Origin: Paenibacillus sp. cl123
GTDB taxonomy: Bacteria > Bacillota > Bacilli > Paenibacillales > NBRC-103111
Reading direction: 5' to 3'
DNA: 64,000 bases
Assembly (NCBI RefSeq): GCF_900101595.1
Contig: NZ_FMYY01000006.1
Location: 22,182-86,181, forward strand
The translations under genes were made by a program, and so were the position numbers. This document shows, one piece after another, positions 43,547 to 53,146 of this stretch. The notes beneath the pieces were generated by a model. It saw only the letters and a program-made list of their open reading frames with translations. It searched no databases and was not told the DNA's origin. Position 1 is the first letter of the stretch; each line of letters opens with the position of its first letter.

Positions 43547-45274
43547 ATGCTGAAGCTATTCCGTTATCTCAAGCCTTACCGTCTGGCCGTCGGTCTCGTG
43601 CTGCTGCTGATCCTGCTCCAGTCGCTGTCCGACCTGTACCTGCCCACGCTGATGGCCGATATCGTGGACCACGGCGTTGTGACGGGAGACACGCCGTATA
43701 TTTGGAAGGTCGGGGGGTTCATGCTGCTCGTCGCCGCGCTCGGCGCGGCCTGTTCGGTGGGCGCAAGCTACTGCTCCTCCAAGGCGGCAGGCGGCTTCGC
43801 CCGCGATCTGCGCAGCCGGGTGTTCGCGCATGTCGAGCAGTTCTCGCTGCAGGAGTTCGACCGTATCGGCACAGCCTCGCTCATCACCCGCACGACGAAC
43901 GATATTACCCAGCTGTATCAGGTGCTGGGCATTATGATGCGCGTCATCGTCATGGCGCCGATCATGTGCATCGGCGGCATCGTGATGGCGGTGTCGAAGG
44001 ATGCGACATTGTCTCTGGTGCTGATCGGCATCGTACCGGTACTGGCCTTGTTTATTTTCATCGTATTCCGCAAAGGCGGCCCGCTGTTCAAGGCGATGCA
44101 GACCAAGCTGGACCGGCTCAGTCTCGTGCTGCGCGAGCAGCTGACGGGCGTGCGGGTCATCCGTTCCTTCAACCGCACCCGGCAGGAGCAGGAAAGGTTT
44201 GCCGACGCCAACCGGGACTTGACGGATACCGCCATCCGGGTAAACCGGATTATGGCTACCATGATGCCGGTCATGATGCTGGTTCTGAACTTCGCCAGCA
44301 TCGCGATCATCTGGTACGGAGGGCTGCGTATTGACAGCGGTCATATGCAGGTCGGCGATCTGATCGCATTTATCCAGTACGCCTGGCAGATCATGTTCTC
44401 GCTCGTATTCGCTTCGATGATGTTTGTGATGATCCCCCGGGCTGCCGCCTCGGCGGCGCGTATCCAGGAGGTGCTGGAGATGCAGCCGGATATTCGCGAC
44501 GGAGCAGGCTCCGGGGAAACGGCCGCCGAGCGTCCCTCGGTGGAGTTCCGCGGCGTAACGTTCCGGTATCCGGGCGCGGAGATGCCGGCGCTGACGGATA
44601 TTTCCTTCACGACACGTCCCGGAGAAGTGACGGCGATTATCGGAGGGACCGGCTCGGGCAAGTCGACGATGATCAATCTGATTCCCCGTTTCTACGATGT
44701 GGAGGAAGGACAGGTGCTGATCGGCGGAGTCGACGTACGCAGCATGACGCAGGAGAGCCTGCGCGCGCAGATCGGACTGGTTCCGCAGAAAGCGATGCTG
44801 TTCACCGGCACGGTGGCGGATAATATCCGTTTCGGCAACGAGCAGGCCAGCGACGAGGAGATTCGCAGAGCGGCCGAGATTGCCCAGGCGGCCGACTTCA
44901 TCGAGAAGATGCAGGGAGGCTATGACGCGCCTATCTCGCAAGGGGGCGCCAATGTATCCGGCGGGCAGAAGCAGCGGCTGTCCATCGCCCGCGCGCTGGT
45001 GAGAAGGCCGGGCATCTATTTGTTCGACGACAGCTTCTCGGCGCTTGACCTGAAGACCGATGCCAAGCTGCGGGCGGCGCTGCTGCCGGAGACATCGGAC
45101 GCTTGCGTCCTGATCGTCGCCCAGCGCGTAAGCACCGTGATGGAGGCGGATCGCATTCTGGTGCTTCACGAAGGCCGGCTCGTAGGCTCCGGCACTCATC
45201 GAGAGCTGCTGGACACATCGCCCGTCTACCGTGAGATCGCAGCTTCCCAGCTGACGGAGGAGGAGATCGCATGA
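43547..45274 (+). CDS. ABC exporter half-transporter, subunit with degenerate catalytic site
   Basis: 575 residues from ATG 43547 (AGGAGG 6 bases upstream). Six N-terminal membrane spans, then an ATPase domain: Walker A GGTGSGKS, signature NVSGGQKQR, Walker B IYLFDDSF. In Walker B the catalytic Glu is Asp, the mark of the non-hydrolytic partner in heterodimeric exporters (YfiB/YfiC, LmrCD, TM287/288 class). Likely substrates are drugs or lipophilic toxins. The stop overlaps the next gene as ATGA. Confidence 0.93.
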   Translation: MLKLFRYLKPYRLAVGLVLLLILLQSLSDLYLPTLMADIVDHGVVTGDTPYIWKVGGFMLLVAALGAACSVGASYCSSKAAGGFARDLRSRVFAHVEQFSLQEFDRIGTASLITRTTNDITQLYQVLGIMMRVIVMAPIMCIGGIVMAVSKDATLSLVLIGIVPVLALFIFIVFRKGGPLFKAMQTKLDRLSLVLREQLTGVRVIRSFNRTRQEQERFADANRDLTDTAIRVNRIMATMMPVMMLVLNFASIAIIWYGGLRIDSGHMQVGDLIAFIQYAWQIMFSLVFASMMFVMIPRAAASAARIQEVLEMQPDIRDGAGSGETAAERPSVEFRGVTFRYPGAEMPALTDISFTTRPGEVTAIIGGTGSGKSTMINLIPRFYDVEEGQVLIGGVDVRSMTQESLRAQIGLVPQKAMLFTGTVADNIRFGNEQASDEEIRRAAEIAQAADFIEKMQGGYDAPISQGGANVSGGQKQRLSIARALVRRPGIYLFDDSFSALDLKTDAKLRAALLPETSDACVLIVAQRVSTVMEADRILVLHEGRLVGSGTHRELLDTSPVYREIAASQLTEEEIA

Positions 45275-47232
45275 GTGAACAACAGCGCATATCATCCGGC
45301 GGCAACGGAGGCGCCCCGGACACCGGGAGTCCGGGAGGTCACGGCGGAGCGGGGGCATCGGCCGCAAAGCCCGCGGGAGGTCCCGGCTTCGGCTTCGGGC
45401 CCGGACGCGGAGGTCCCGGTATGATGGGTCCCGCGCAGAAGGCTAAAAACTTCAAGGGCACCCTGCGACGGCTGACCGGCTACCTGCGGCCGCATCGCGT
45501 CTCGCTTGGTCTCGTGCTGAGCGCGGCAATTCTCAGCACCGTGTTCTCAATCGTGAGTCCGAAGATTATGGGCGATGCGACGACCAAGCTGTTCGAGGGG
45601 ATGATGGCGAAGATGAAGGGCGTGCCGGGCGCCAGCATCGATTTCGGCTATATCGCCAATATTTTGCTCGTGCTGGCCGGCTTGTATATCGTCAGTACGT
45701 TGTTCAGCTACCTGCAGCAATATGCAATGGCCGGCGTGTCGCAGCGGGTCGTCTACGATCTGCGTTCGGAGGTCAGCGGGAAGCTTGGCCGGCTCCCGCT
45801 CAAATATTTTGACGCGCATCCCCATGGAGATACGCTCAGCCGCGTCTCGGGCGATATCGAGACGATCAGCAGCACGCTGCAGCAGAGCTTGACCCAGCTG
45901 GTCACGTCGGTCGTGACCCTCGTCGGGGTCGTCGTGATGATGCTGACCATCAGTCCGCTGATGACCTTGATCGTTGTCCTGACGCTGCCGCTCAGCTTCG
46001 TCGTGATCAAAGGGATAACGCCGCGGTCGCAGAAGCACTTCCGCACGATGCAGCAGTCGCTGGGGCAGCTCAACGGCCATGTGGAAGAGATGTACACGGG
46101 GCATCCGATCGTCAAGGCGTTCGGCCAGGAGACGAAGTCGGTGGCCAAGTTCGACGAGGTGAACGAGCGGATGTACGAAGCGAGCTGGCGGGCGCAGTTT
46201 ATTTCGGGCACCGTGATGCCGCTGATGAACTTCGTCGGCAATCTCGGGTATGTGCTGGTCAGCGTGGTCGGCGGCATACTGGTCATGAAAGGAACGATCA
46301 AGATCGGGGACGTGCAGGCCTTTATCTCCTACTCGCGTCAATTCTCCCAGCCCATCAGCCAGACGGCGCAAATCCTCAACATTATTCAGTCGACGGTGGC
46401 CGCCGCAGAGCGGGTGTTCGAGCTGCTGGACGAGGAGGAGGAGGCTGCCGAGCGGAAGGAACCGGCCGTCATCGCAGAGCCGCAGGGCGGGGTTCGCTTC
46501 GAGCATGTGGACTTCAGATATAAGGAAGACGTTCCGCTGATCAAGGATATGAACCTGGAGGTGAAGCCGGGGCAGACGGTGGCCATCGTCGGTCCGACCG
46601 GCGCGGGCAAGACGACGCTCATCAACCTGCTGATGCGGTTCTATGAGCTGAGCGCCGGGCGCATTACGATCGATGGGGTAGATATTACGAGTCTGCGGCG
46701 CTCCGACCTCAGAAAAATGCTCGGCATGGTGCTCCAGGATACGTGGCTTTCCAGCGGTACGATCCGCGACAACATCGCCTACGGCCGGGAGGGGGCGACG
46801 GAGGAAGAGATCGTTGCGGCGGCAAGAGCGGCTTATGCGGACCATTTCATCCGTACGCTGCCCGAAGGCTATGATACGAAGCTGAACGAGGAGGCGTCCA
46901 ACATCTCGCAGGGGCAAAAGCAGCTGCTGACGATCGCCCGCGCCATTCTCGCCGATCCGCAAATTTTGATTCTCGACGAGGCGACCAGCAGCGTCGATAC
47001 GCGGACGGAGGCGCATATTCAGCAGGCGATGAACGAATTGATGAAGGGACGCACCAGCTTCGTAATCGCCCATCGTCTGTCGACGATCCGTTATGCCGAT
47101 CTGATTCTTGTGATGAATCAAGGCTCGGTTGTCGAGCAGGGCACGCATGACGAGCTGCTTGCTTCCGGCGGCTTCTACGCCGAGCTGTATGAAAGCCAGT
47201 TCAGCGGCAGTACGCGGGGCCAAGCGGGCTAA
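45271..47232 (+). CDS. ABC exporter half-transporter, catalytic subunit
   Basis: 653 residues. An N-terminal Gly/Pro-rich tail of about 55 residues (GGAGASAAKPAGGPGFG) precedes six spans. Walker A GPTGAGKT; Walker B ILILDEATSS with the catalytic Glu. Its signature ISQGQKQ departs from LSGGQ, so the pair has one complete and one degenerate ATP site, as expected. The tail shares Gly-Pro composition with the insertion in the upstream MarR. Function: multidrug-type export at the cytoplasmic membrane. Confidence 0.93.
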   Translation: MSEQQRISSGGNGGAPDTGSPGGHGGAGASAAKPAGGPGFGFGPGRGGPGMMGPAQKAKNFKGTLRRLTGYLRPHRVSLGLVLSAAILSTVFSIVSPKIMGDATTKLFEGMMAKMKGVPGASIDFGYIANILLVLAGLYIVSTLFSYLQQYAMAGVSQRVVYDLRSEVSGKLGRLPLKYFDAHPHGDTLSRVSGDIETISSTLQQSLTQLVTSVVTLVGVVVMMLTISPLMTLIVVLTLPLSFVVIKGITPRSQKHFRTMQQSLGQLNGHVEEMYTGHPIVKAFGQETKSVAKFDEVNERMYEASWRAQFISGTVMPLMNFVGNLGYVLVSVVGGILVMKGTIKIGDVQAFISYSRQFSQPISQTAQILNIIQSTVAAAERVFELLDEEEEAAERKEPAVIAEPQGGVRFEHVDFRYKEDVPLIKDMNLEVKPGQTVAIVGPTGAGKTTLINLLMRFYELSAGRITIDGVDITSLRRSDLRKMLGMVLQDTWLSSGTIRDNIAYGREGATEEEIVAAARAAYADHFIRTLPEGYDTKLNEEASNISQGQKQLLTIARAILADPQILILDEATSSVDTRTEAHIQQAMNELMKGRTSFVIAHRLSTIRYADLILVMNQGSVVEQGTHDELLASGGFYAELYESQFSGSTRGQAG

Positions 47233-47282
47233 TCATTTTACCGGACAGGGATTGCGGGCTTAAGTACGGCGTTTCGCACACA

Positions 47283-47318
47283 ACCAAGAGGGCGGTCTTC
47301 GGACTGTCCTCTTTGGCT
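47283..47318 (+). terminator. Hairpin after the ABC exporter operon
   Basis: CCAAGAGG-GCGGTC / GACTGT-CCTCTTTGG with a TTCG loop. No T-run, so terminator strength is uncertain. Confidence 0.5.
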
Positions 47319-47425
47319 GTGCGCTGTCGTATTTGATGTTATCGCATGCTATAATAGAAGTTGCGAACATACGTTTCGGATGAACGGAAAGAAAAATGAA
47401 CGGATGGATGGACGGAGGCGAAGAG

Positions 47426-49909
47426 ATGACGGGCGATCATGGAGTCATAGGTTTGTCGGTAAGGGCATTCGTCGAGCATGCCCATCTGAGCGGCAGTATA
47501 GATTCCGGGTTCCGCACGATGACTTCGCTGACCGAAGGGACCAGGGCGCATCTTGCCGTCCAGAGCGAATATGAGGAGCCCGACCGCAAGGAAGTGCATC
47601 TGGAGGGGGAGCTTGAGCACGAGGAGCTGGTGTTCCGCCTGGAGGGACGCTGCGACGGGCTGCGCTTCGAGGGCTCCAGCGTGATCATCGAGGAGATCAA
47701 GTCGACTTCGGGCGAGCTGGCAAACATCACCGAGGACTCGTACCCGGTTCACTGGGCGCAAGCCGCGTGTTACGCTTACCTGTATGCTTCCCGCGAGGGC
47801 TTGTCCGTCATGCGCCTGCGGCTCGTCTATGTGCAGGTTGCCACATCCCGGCAGCTTCGCTTCGAGCGCGAGGCTACGCTGGCGGGGCTGGAGGCGGACA
47901 TGAAGCGATACGCCGATGCGTATGCGCCGTTCGCCCGCCTGGAGCTTAGCCATATGCGGCAGCGGGATGCCAGCATCAAGGGGCTGGCCTTCCCCTTCCC
48001 CGCCTATCGCGGCGGACAGCGGCAGTTCGCCGGGGCTGTCTACACGGCTATCGCCCAGGATAGCCGGCTGTTCGCGCGCGCTCCGACGGGCACCGGGAAA
48101 ACGATCTCCACCTTGTTCCCGGCGGTGAAGGCGATGGGCGAAGGCTTGCTGAAGCGGATGTTTTACCTGTCGGCCAAAACGCTGACCCGGACGGCGGCGG
48201 AGGAGGCCTTCGCGCTGATGAAGCGCGGCGGGCTGCATCTGCGCTCGGTCACGCTGACGGCGAAGGACAAAATCTGCTTCCAGGAAGAGACGCGCTGCGA
48301 CAAGGAGCATTGTCCGTTCGCCGACGGCCATTACGACCGGGTGCAGGGAGCGCTGCTGGACATGCTGAAGCATGAAACCTCGATCACGAGAGAGACGGTG
48401 GAGAAATACGCGCGCAAGCATACGGTTTGCCCGTTTGAATTTTCGCTGGATGCCGCCTATGCGGCAGACGCTGTGCTGTGCGACTACAACTATATTTATG
48501 ATCCGCGTGTGTATCTGAAGAGGCAGCCGGAAGAGGTGAAGCGGCATGCCGCGCTGCTGGTGGACGAGGCGCATAATCTGGTGGACCGGGGCCGCGAGAT
48601 GTATTCGGCCGAGCTGACGAAGGCTCCTTTCCTGGCGCTGCAGCGGGCATACAAGGGCGTGCATGTGGGGCTGCATGGCGCGGCCAAGGCGGTAAACGAG
48701 TATTTCGTCGCCTGGCGGAAGGCGCGGGGAGACGCCAAGCAGGCGGTGGACACCGAGCCTCCGGAGGGGCTCGGGCCGCTTATCGAGGCTTTCGCCGAGG
48801 CAGCCGAGCGGGAGCTGTCCGCTTCGGAGGGGAGCGAAGCGCGGCAGCTGCTGCTTGACACGTATTTCGCCTGCCAGCGTTACACCCGCGTGCTGGGCAC
48901 TTATGACGAGCGCTTCGTGACGCTGGCCGAATGGTCCAGAAGCGACGTGCGGGTCAAGCTGTTCTGTCTCGACCCCTCCGCGCTGCTTCGCCAGATGACG
49001 AAGGGGTATAAGTCGCAGGTTTTTTTCTCCGCGACGCTGTCTCCGCTCGGCTATTACCGGGATATGCTGGGGGGAGAGGAGGACGACTACGCGATTGCGA
49101 TCCCGTCTCCCTTTCACAAGGATCAGCTGGAGGTCCGGCTGCTGCCCGTCTCGACCCGCTATCGCGACCGGGAGGCGTCGAAGCCGGCGATCGCAGATAT
49201 GCTGCACGCGCTGATCGAAGAGCGGCCGGGCAACAGGCTCGTCTTTTTCCCTTCCTACGAGTATATGAATGAGGTGCTGGCGAGCTTCATGGAGCGGAGT
49301 GGCGGCAGGAGCGGGGAAGAAGGCGCCGACGCAGGCCTGGAGGCTGAAGCGGGGGCTGCAACAGGAGCTGGAGCGGCGGAGGCTGGAACAGGGGCTGAAA
49401 CTAAAGCTGGAGCTGGAGCCGAAGCTAAGGCTGAAGCAGAGACTGGCGGAGGCGGACTACTGGATGTGGGCGCAGCGGATATTTTAATTCAGCAAGGCGA
49501 CATGAGCGAAGAAGAGCGGGAAAGGTTTCTGGCCGAGTTTCGAGCGGGTAGAGACAAGCCCTTGCTGGGGTTCGCGGTGATGGGGGGAATTTTCTCCGAA
49601 GGGATCGACCTGACCGGCGAGAGGCTGACCGGCGTCATCATCGTCGGAGTCGGGCTCCCGCAGATCGGACTTGAGCGCGATGCGATCAAATCGTATTTCG
49701 ACGCGGCGGGCAAAAGCGGCTTCAACTACGCCTACGTCTACCCGGGCATTAACAAGGTGCTGCAGGCCGGAGGGCGGCTCATCCGGACGGAGCAGGACCG
49801 CGGTACGCTCGTGCTGATCGATGACCGCTTCCTGCAGCCTTCCTATCAGCGGCTGCTGCCGGAGGAGTGGAAGCCGCTGGAGGTTGTGCGCAAGCCGCGG
49901 CAGAGATAG
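47426..49909 (+). CDS. RecB-like nuclease fused to XPD/DinG-type Fe-S helicase
   Basis: 827 residues from ATG 47426 (GGAGG 7 bases upstream). N-terminal RecB/Cas4-type nuclease: Asp77 in GRCDGLRF, EIK at 90-92 and QAACYAY at 112-118. Helicase: Walker A RAPTGTGKTIST (about 220), four Fe-S cysteines at about 283-335 (CFQEETRCDKEHC ... CPFEF), DEAH as LLVDEAHN and the C-terminal QAGGRLIR motif. It should unwind, and possibly cut, DNA 5' to 3' in repair. A low-complexity Ala/Gly/Glu stretch (about residues 630-680) interrupts helicase domain 2. An extended -10 (TGCTATAAT) is at 47346-47354. Single gene. Confidence 0.9.
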   Translation: MTGDHGVIGLSVRAFVEHAHLSGSIDSGFRTMTSLTEGTRAHLAVQSEYEEPDRKEVHLEGELEHEELVFRLEGRCDGLRFEGSSVIIEEIKSTSGELANITEDSYPVHWAQAACYAYLYASREGLSVMRLRLVYVQVATSRQLRFEREATLAGLEADMKRYADAYAPFARLELSHMRQRDASIKGLAFPFPAYRGGQRQFAGAVYTAIAQDSRLFARAPTGTGKTISTLFPAVKAMGEGLLKRMFYLSAKTLTRTAAEEAFALMKRGGLHLRSVTLTAKDKICFQEETRCDKEHCPFADGHYDRVQGALLDMLKHETSITRETVEKYARKHTVCPFEFSLDAAYAADAVLCDYNYIYDPRVYLKRQPEEVKRHAALLVDEAHNLVDRGREMYSAELTKAPFLALQRAYKGVHVGLHGAAKAVNEYFVAWRKARGDAKQAVDTEPPEGLGPLIEAFAEAAERELSASEGSEARQLLLDTYFACQRYTRVLGTYDERFVTLAEWSRSDVRVKLFCLDPSALLRQMTKGYKSQVFFSATLSPLGYYRDMLGGEEDDYAIAIPSPFHKDQLEVRLLPVSTRYRDREASKPAIADMLHALIEERPGNRLVFFPSYEYMNEVLASFMERSGGRSGEEGADAGLEAEAGAATGAGAAEAGTGAETKAGAGAEAKAEAETGGGGLLDVGAADILIQQGDMSEEERERFLAEFRAGRDKPLLGFAVMGGIFSEGIDLTGERLTGVIIVGVGLPQIGLERDAIKSYFDAAGKSGFNYAYVYPGINKVLQAGGRLIRTEQDRGTLVLIDDRFLQPSYQRLLPEEWKPLEVVRKPRQR

Positions 49910-50029
49910 GCGGAGTCTGCCGCGGGCTTCCTCGTGGCGAGCGGGCTGCAGCCGGGCGGAGCGGGCAGAGCTTCCCGCAGCCTCGGCTAACCGAGCGGGG
50001 CTTTTAGCCATGCCTTGCCGCTGCGGGCA

Positions 50030-50989
50030 TCAGGAAAGAAGCCGCGGCACATGCTCCAGCTTATCCGGATTGACGACGAGATAGATACCCTCGATGACCC
50101 CATCCTTCAGATGAAAGGAAACCGTATTAATCGGCATATGGCCTCCATAAGAGATAAGGCCGGGGACGCCGTTGACGATGGCCGGCCGGACGGCGAAGTC
50201 TTCGGGCACTTTGCCCAGCAGACCCAGCAGAAATTGCGCGATTCGGCCGGCGCTGAGGATCGGGCGAACCGCCGCATTTATCTTGCCGCCTCCGTCCGAA
50301 TACAGGACGGCGTCTTCCGCCAGCAGCGCAAGCAGCCGAGGTACATCCGCGGCTGTCAGCGCCTGCACGAACTGCTCGACCAGCCGTTTGGCGGCGAGAG
50401 CGTCCGACCTGAGCGGCAAGGCCGGCCCGGAGTTCACCGGTTCGTTGGCAGCGGCGGAAGCCGAGGCCGCACGCGGCTCAGCGGGGGCGGGCCGGCTGCC
50501 GAGGCTGCGTTTGGCCCGGTGGAAAATTTGCCGGCAGTTGGTTGGGCTTTTGCCTACCATATCGGCGATCTCGTCATATTCGTACTGCAGCACTTCTCGC
50601 AGCAGAAAGACGGCCCGCTCGACAGCGGACAGCTGATGAAGCAGCAGCAGATAGGCCGTTGTCACGGACTCCTTGAGCAGGTAGCCTTCCTCCGGATCTC
50701 CGTGAAGCTGCTCTTCGCCGATCAGCGGCTCGGGGAGCCAGGGGCCGATATATTGCTCGCGCTGGCGGCTCGCCGAGCGAAGGCGGTCGAGACATCGGTT
50801 GGTCACGACTTTGCACAAGTAGGACTTCATATTCCGGATCCGGACGGCGTCCCCCCGGTTCAACGACAGGAAAGCCTCCTGCACCATATCCTCGGCGTCC
50901 ATAACGCTGCCCAGCATCCGGTAGGCCAAAGCAAACAGCAGCGGCTTATAGGCTTCGTACAGCTGCTCGGTCGACATCTCGTGTTCCAT
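50030..50989 (-). CDS. ECF41-type (SigJ-like) sigma factor with SnoaL-like C-terminus
   Basis: 319 residues from ATG 50989 (AAGGAGTG upstream). Region 2 DAEDMVQEAFLSLNRG; linker WLPEPL; region 4 about 130-180. Then a SnoaL-like C-terminal domain with DGGGK and NPDKL. WLPEP, DGGGK and NPDKL are the conserved ECF41 motifs. In that group the fused domain replaces an anti-sigma factor and tunes activity. ECF41 genes usually sit beside a redox gene, as here with the flavoprotein 137 bases away. The inducing signal is unknown for the group. Confidence 0.93.
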   Translation of the reverse strand: MEHEMSTEQLYEAYKPLLFALAYRMLGSVMDAEDMVQEAFLSLNRGDAVRIRNMKSYLCKVVTNRCLDRLRSASRQREQYIGPWLPEPLIGEEQLHGDPEEGYLLKESVTTAYLLLLHQLSAVERAVFLLREVLQYEYDEIADMVGKSPTNCRQIFHRAKRSLGSRPAPAEPRAASASAAANEPVNSGPALPLRSDALAAKRLVEQFVQALTAADVPRLLALLAEDAVLYSDGGGKINAAVRPILSAGRIAQFLLGLLGKVPEDFAVRPAIVNGVPGLISYGGHMPINTVSFHLKDGVIEGIYLVVNPDKLEHVPRLLS

Positions 50990-51126
50990 AGGGTGTGCAC
51001 TCCTTCTTTTCTCTGCGCTCCAAGCGCCCGCTCTCACTTGCGGATGGGGAAGCCCGTTCGGCGCGGCTTGCGCGTTCCTGCCTTCTTTATCGGCCGGCCG
51101 GAGCGGATTACCGGCTGGCTGCCGGC

Positions 51127-52458
51127 TTATTCGGCCAGTCTCGGCAGATTGTGAGCCAACGGCCGGTCTCCGGCGAGGTCCTTCAGAATCTGCCGGGCAG
51201 CGCGCCGGGCGCTGGCGGCTGCCGCGTCGAGCAGGTATTCGCCGTGGCTGGCCCAGTCTCCTGCCACATACAAGCCGCGCATATCCGGGACGGCAGGACC
51301 GGGCAGCGAACCGGACCGGCCGGTGTGCATATAGTCATGTACGACGGTGATGGACGGCAGGAACCGGCGAACGGCCGTCTCCTGCTGCCAGCCAGGCTGG
51401 AGCAGGGTGAGCGTATGCTCCAGCAGCCGCTCGTCTGCCTGAGGGTCCGCTTCTTCTTCCGGGCCGGTGTATTTGATCAGATGCAGCACGGACAACCCGT
51501 TGTCGCTCAGCTTCGCTACGCGCGAATGATGGGAGTAGAAGACCGGCTGATCGATGCCCAGCGCAAAATGCTGCCGGGGCTTGGTCAGCCGCCGGAGGGC
51601 GACATCCAGACAAGCCGCCTTCACCGGGCGGGCTTCGCGGCTCCAGCGGGCAAGCTCGGAGCTTGCGCCGGGAGGCAGCAAGCTTGCTGTGTCCGCGGGA
51701 CCGAGCGTGGAGAGGACGGCGCGGGTCTCGACCGTCTTGCCGTCGGCGGACCGGACGCCGCACAACGACCCGTCGGTGCCGCGGACGACCGACTTGGCGG
51801 AGAAGCCGGTGCGCAGCTCCACGCCCGCCTGTACCGCCAGTGCGCGCAGCTGGTCGACGATCGTCTGCCAGCCCCCGTGCAGGTAAAGAACGCCGCCTTT
51901 CAGCGAACGCCGCACCTGCCTGAGGGCTGGACCGGCGAGCTGCCGATCCGGATCGTTGATATAGGTGGAGGTTCGGCATATCGAATAGAACAAATGACGG
52001 ACCATCGGGTCGCGGATGCCATCCTCCGCCCACTGCCGCAGACTGACGGGGCCGATGGCGGCGTCATCCAGCTTGCCGAGCCCGGTCATCAAGCGGGCCA
52101 ACCCGAGCTTGCCGCTTGCGGACAGCAGGGGAGAGGCCAGCAGAGACAACGGGGCGGCGGGCAAAAGAACAGCGCGGTTCTGCCAGATAGCCAGGCCGCC
52201 GGTCGGCGGGGTTCCTCCCTCAAGCCGGATGCCCAGCTCCTGCAGCATCCCGTACGCCTCCCCGCTGCGAAAAATCGCATGTCCGCCCAGATTGAGCATC
52301 GCTCCGCCCGTCAGGCGGCTCGCGCCCCGTCCGCCAAGCTGGCTGGATTTCTCCAGCAGCACTACCGACTTACCGCTCCTGGCCAGCTCTGTCGCGCCGA
52401 GCAGACCGGCTATGCCTCCGCCGATGACGGCTGTGTCATAGATTCGCTTCCTATTCAT
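51127..52458 (-). CDS. Amine-oxidase/phytoene-desaturase-like FAD protein
   Basis: 443 residues. FAD loop TAVIGGGIAGLLGATELARSGKSVVLLEKSSQLGGRG; C-terminal LYVAGDWASHGEYLLDAAAASARRAA closes the FAD site. The chain resembles NAD(P)-binding Rossmann flavoproteins of the phytoene dehydrogenase / protoporphyrinogen oxidase kind. Substrate unknown. GGAGG 10 bases before ATG. It lies between sigma ECF41 and doxX on the same strand and is the probable ECF41 target. Confidence 0.85.
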   Translation of the reverse strand: MNRKRIYDTAVIGGGIAGLLGATELARSGKSVVLLEKSSQLGGRGASRLTGGAMLNLGGHAIFRSGEAYGMLQELGIRLEGGTPPTGGLAIWQNRAVLLPAAPLSLLASPLLSASGKLGLARLMTGLGKLDDAAIGPVSLRQWAEDGIRDPMVRHLFYSICRTSTYINDPDRQLAGPALRQVRRSLKGGVLYLHGGWQTIVDQLRALAVQAGVELRTGFSAKSVVRGTDGSLCGVRSADGKTVETRAVLSTLGPADTASLLPPGASSELARWSREARPVKAACLDVALRRLTKPRQHFALGIDQPVFYSHHSRVAKLSDNGLSVLHLIKYTGPEEEADPQADERLLEHTLTLLQPGWQQETAVRRFLPSITVVHDYMHTGRSGSLPGPAVPDMRGLYVAGDWASHGEYLLDAAAASARRAARQILKDLAGDRPLAHNLPRLAE

Positions 52459-52586
52459 AAGCTTCGCCCTCCATCCTGAATTAAGCAGTCATTTATAAGA
52501 CGGGGAGGGTCAGGCGGCTGTGACAGGAAGCAGGCATTTCCCGAAAAAAAAGCTAGCGGATGACCTCGGTCCCGGCAGCGGCGGCG

Positions 52587-53003
52587 TCAGGGGCACAGCA
52601 AACTTGCATAATGCCTTCTTGCGGCCCAAAGCATATAGCCGTGCGCCAGAAACATGGCGAGGACCGGCAGCAGGAGGGCGGGGTCCACGAAGAGATGGAA
52701 GGCGGCGATATTGAGCGTAATAGGGAATAAAGCAAGCAGAGCCAGAGGGATGAACCGGCCGGACAGCAGCAGCAGACCGCCCGCCAGCTCGGCGCTTTTC
52801 TCCAGCACGAGCAGATATCCGGTACCGAGAAGCTCGATCGCCGCGGGACTTTTCGACAGGAAAGGCTCCAGCCCGGCATACAGGAAAAAGCCGTTTACGC
52901 CGGCCAGCGTATAAATCAGGCCAAGCGCGATACGCAATACCGTAGAGATGAGAGCGGAACGGGGGAAAACAGGACGGAAGGTTTCAATGGAAAGTCGTGT
53001 CAT
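52587..53003 (-). CDS. DoxX-family membrane protein
   Basis: 138 residues with four hydrophobic segments (LRIALGLIYTLAGVNGFFLY, LEKSAELAGGLLLLSG, LALLALFPITLNIAAFHLF, LPVLAMFLAHGYMLW). The DoxX pattern GLIYTLAG and the Glu in the second span are present. Such proteins are linked to thiol/redox stress at the membrane. AAAGGA precedes the ATG. Expressed from a consensus sigma-A promoter next to the Rrf2 gene, which probably controls it. Confidence 0.85.
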   Translation of the reverse strand: MTRLSIETFRPVFPRSALISTVLRIALGLIYTLAGVNGFFLYAGLEPFLSKSPAAIELLGTGYLLVLEKSAELAGGLLLLSGRFIPLALLALFPITLNIAAFHLFVDPALLLPVLAMFLAHGYMLWAARRHYASLLCP

Positions 53004-53042
53004 GGCAAAATTCCTTTCTTAATTAGGATAATTGTTGTCTTA

Positions 53043-53070
53043 ATTATATGAATTGATAAATAAGTGTCAA
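53043..53070 (-). promoter_or_regulatory. Promoter of the doxX-like gene
   Basis: Minus-strand TTGACA (53065-53070), 16-base spacer, TATAAT (53043-53048), both perfect. Two TCTTAATTA direct repeats (about 53017 and 53038) flank the start region and may be Rrf2 binding sites. Confidence 0.8.
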
Positions 53071-53087
53071 TACAAATGTGATAAAGA

Positions 53088-53116
53088 TTGTCCGGATTAT
53101 CGCAGTTTGGTAAAAT
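53088..53116 (+). promoter_or_regulatory. Promoter of the rrf2-like gene
   Basis: TTGTCC, 17-base spacer, TAAAAT (53111-53116), 31 bases before the start codon. Confidence 0.6.
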
Positions 53117-53146
53117 AATCTGGTCGCGAAGAAGGAGGTTTACCGG

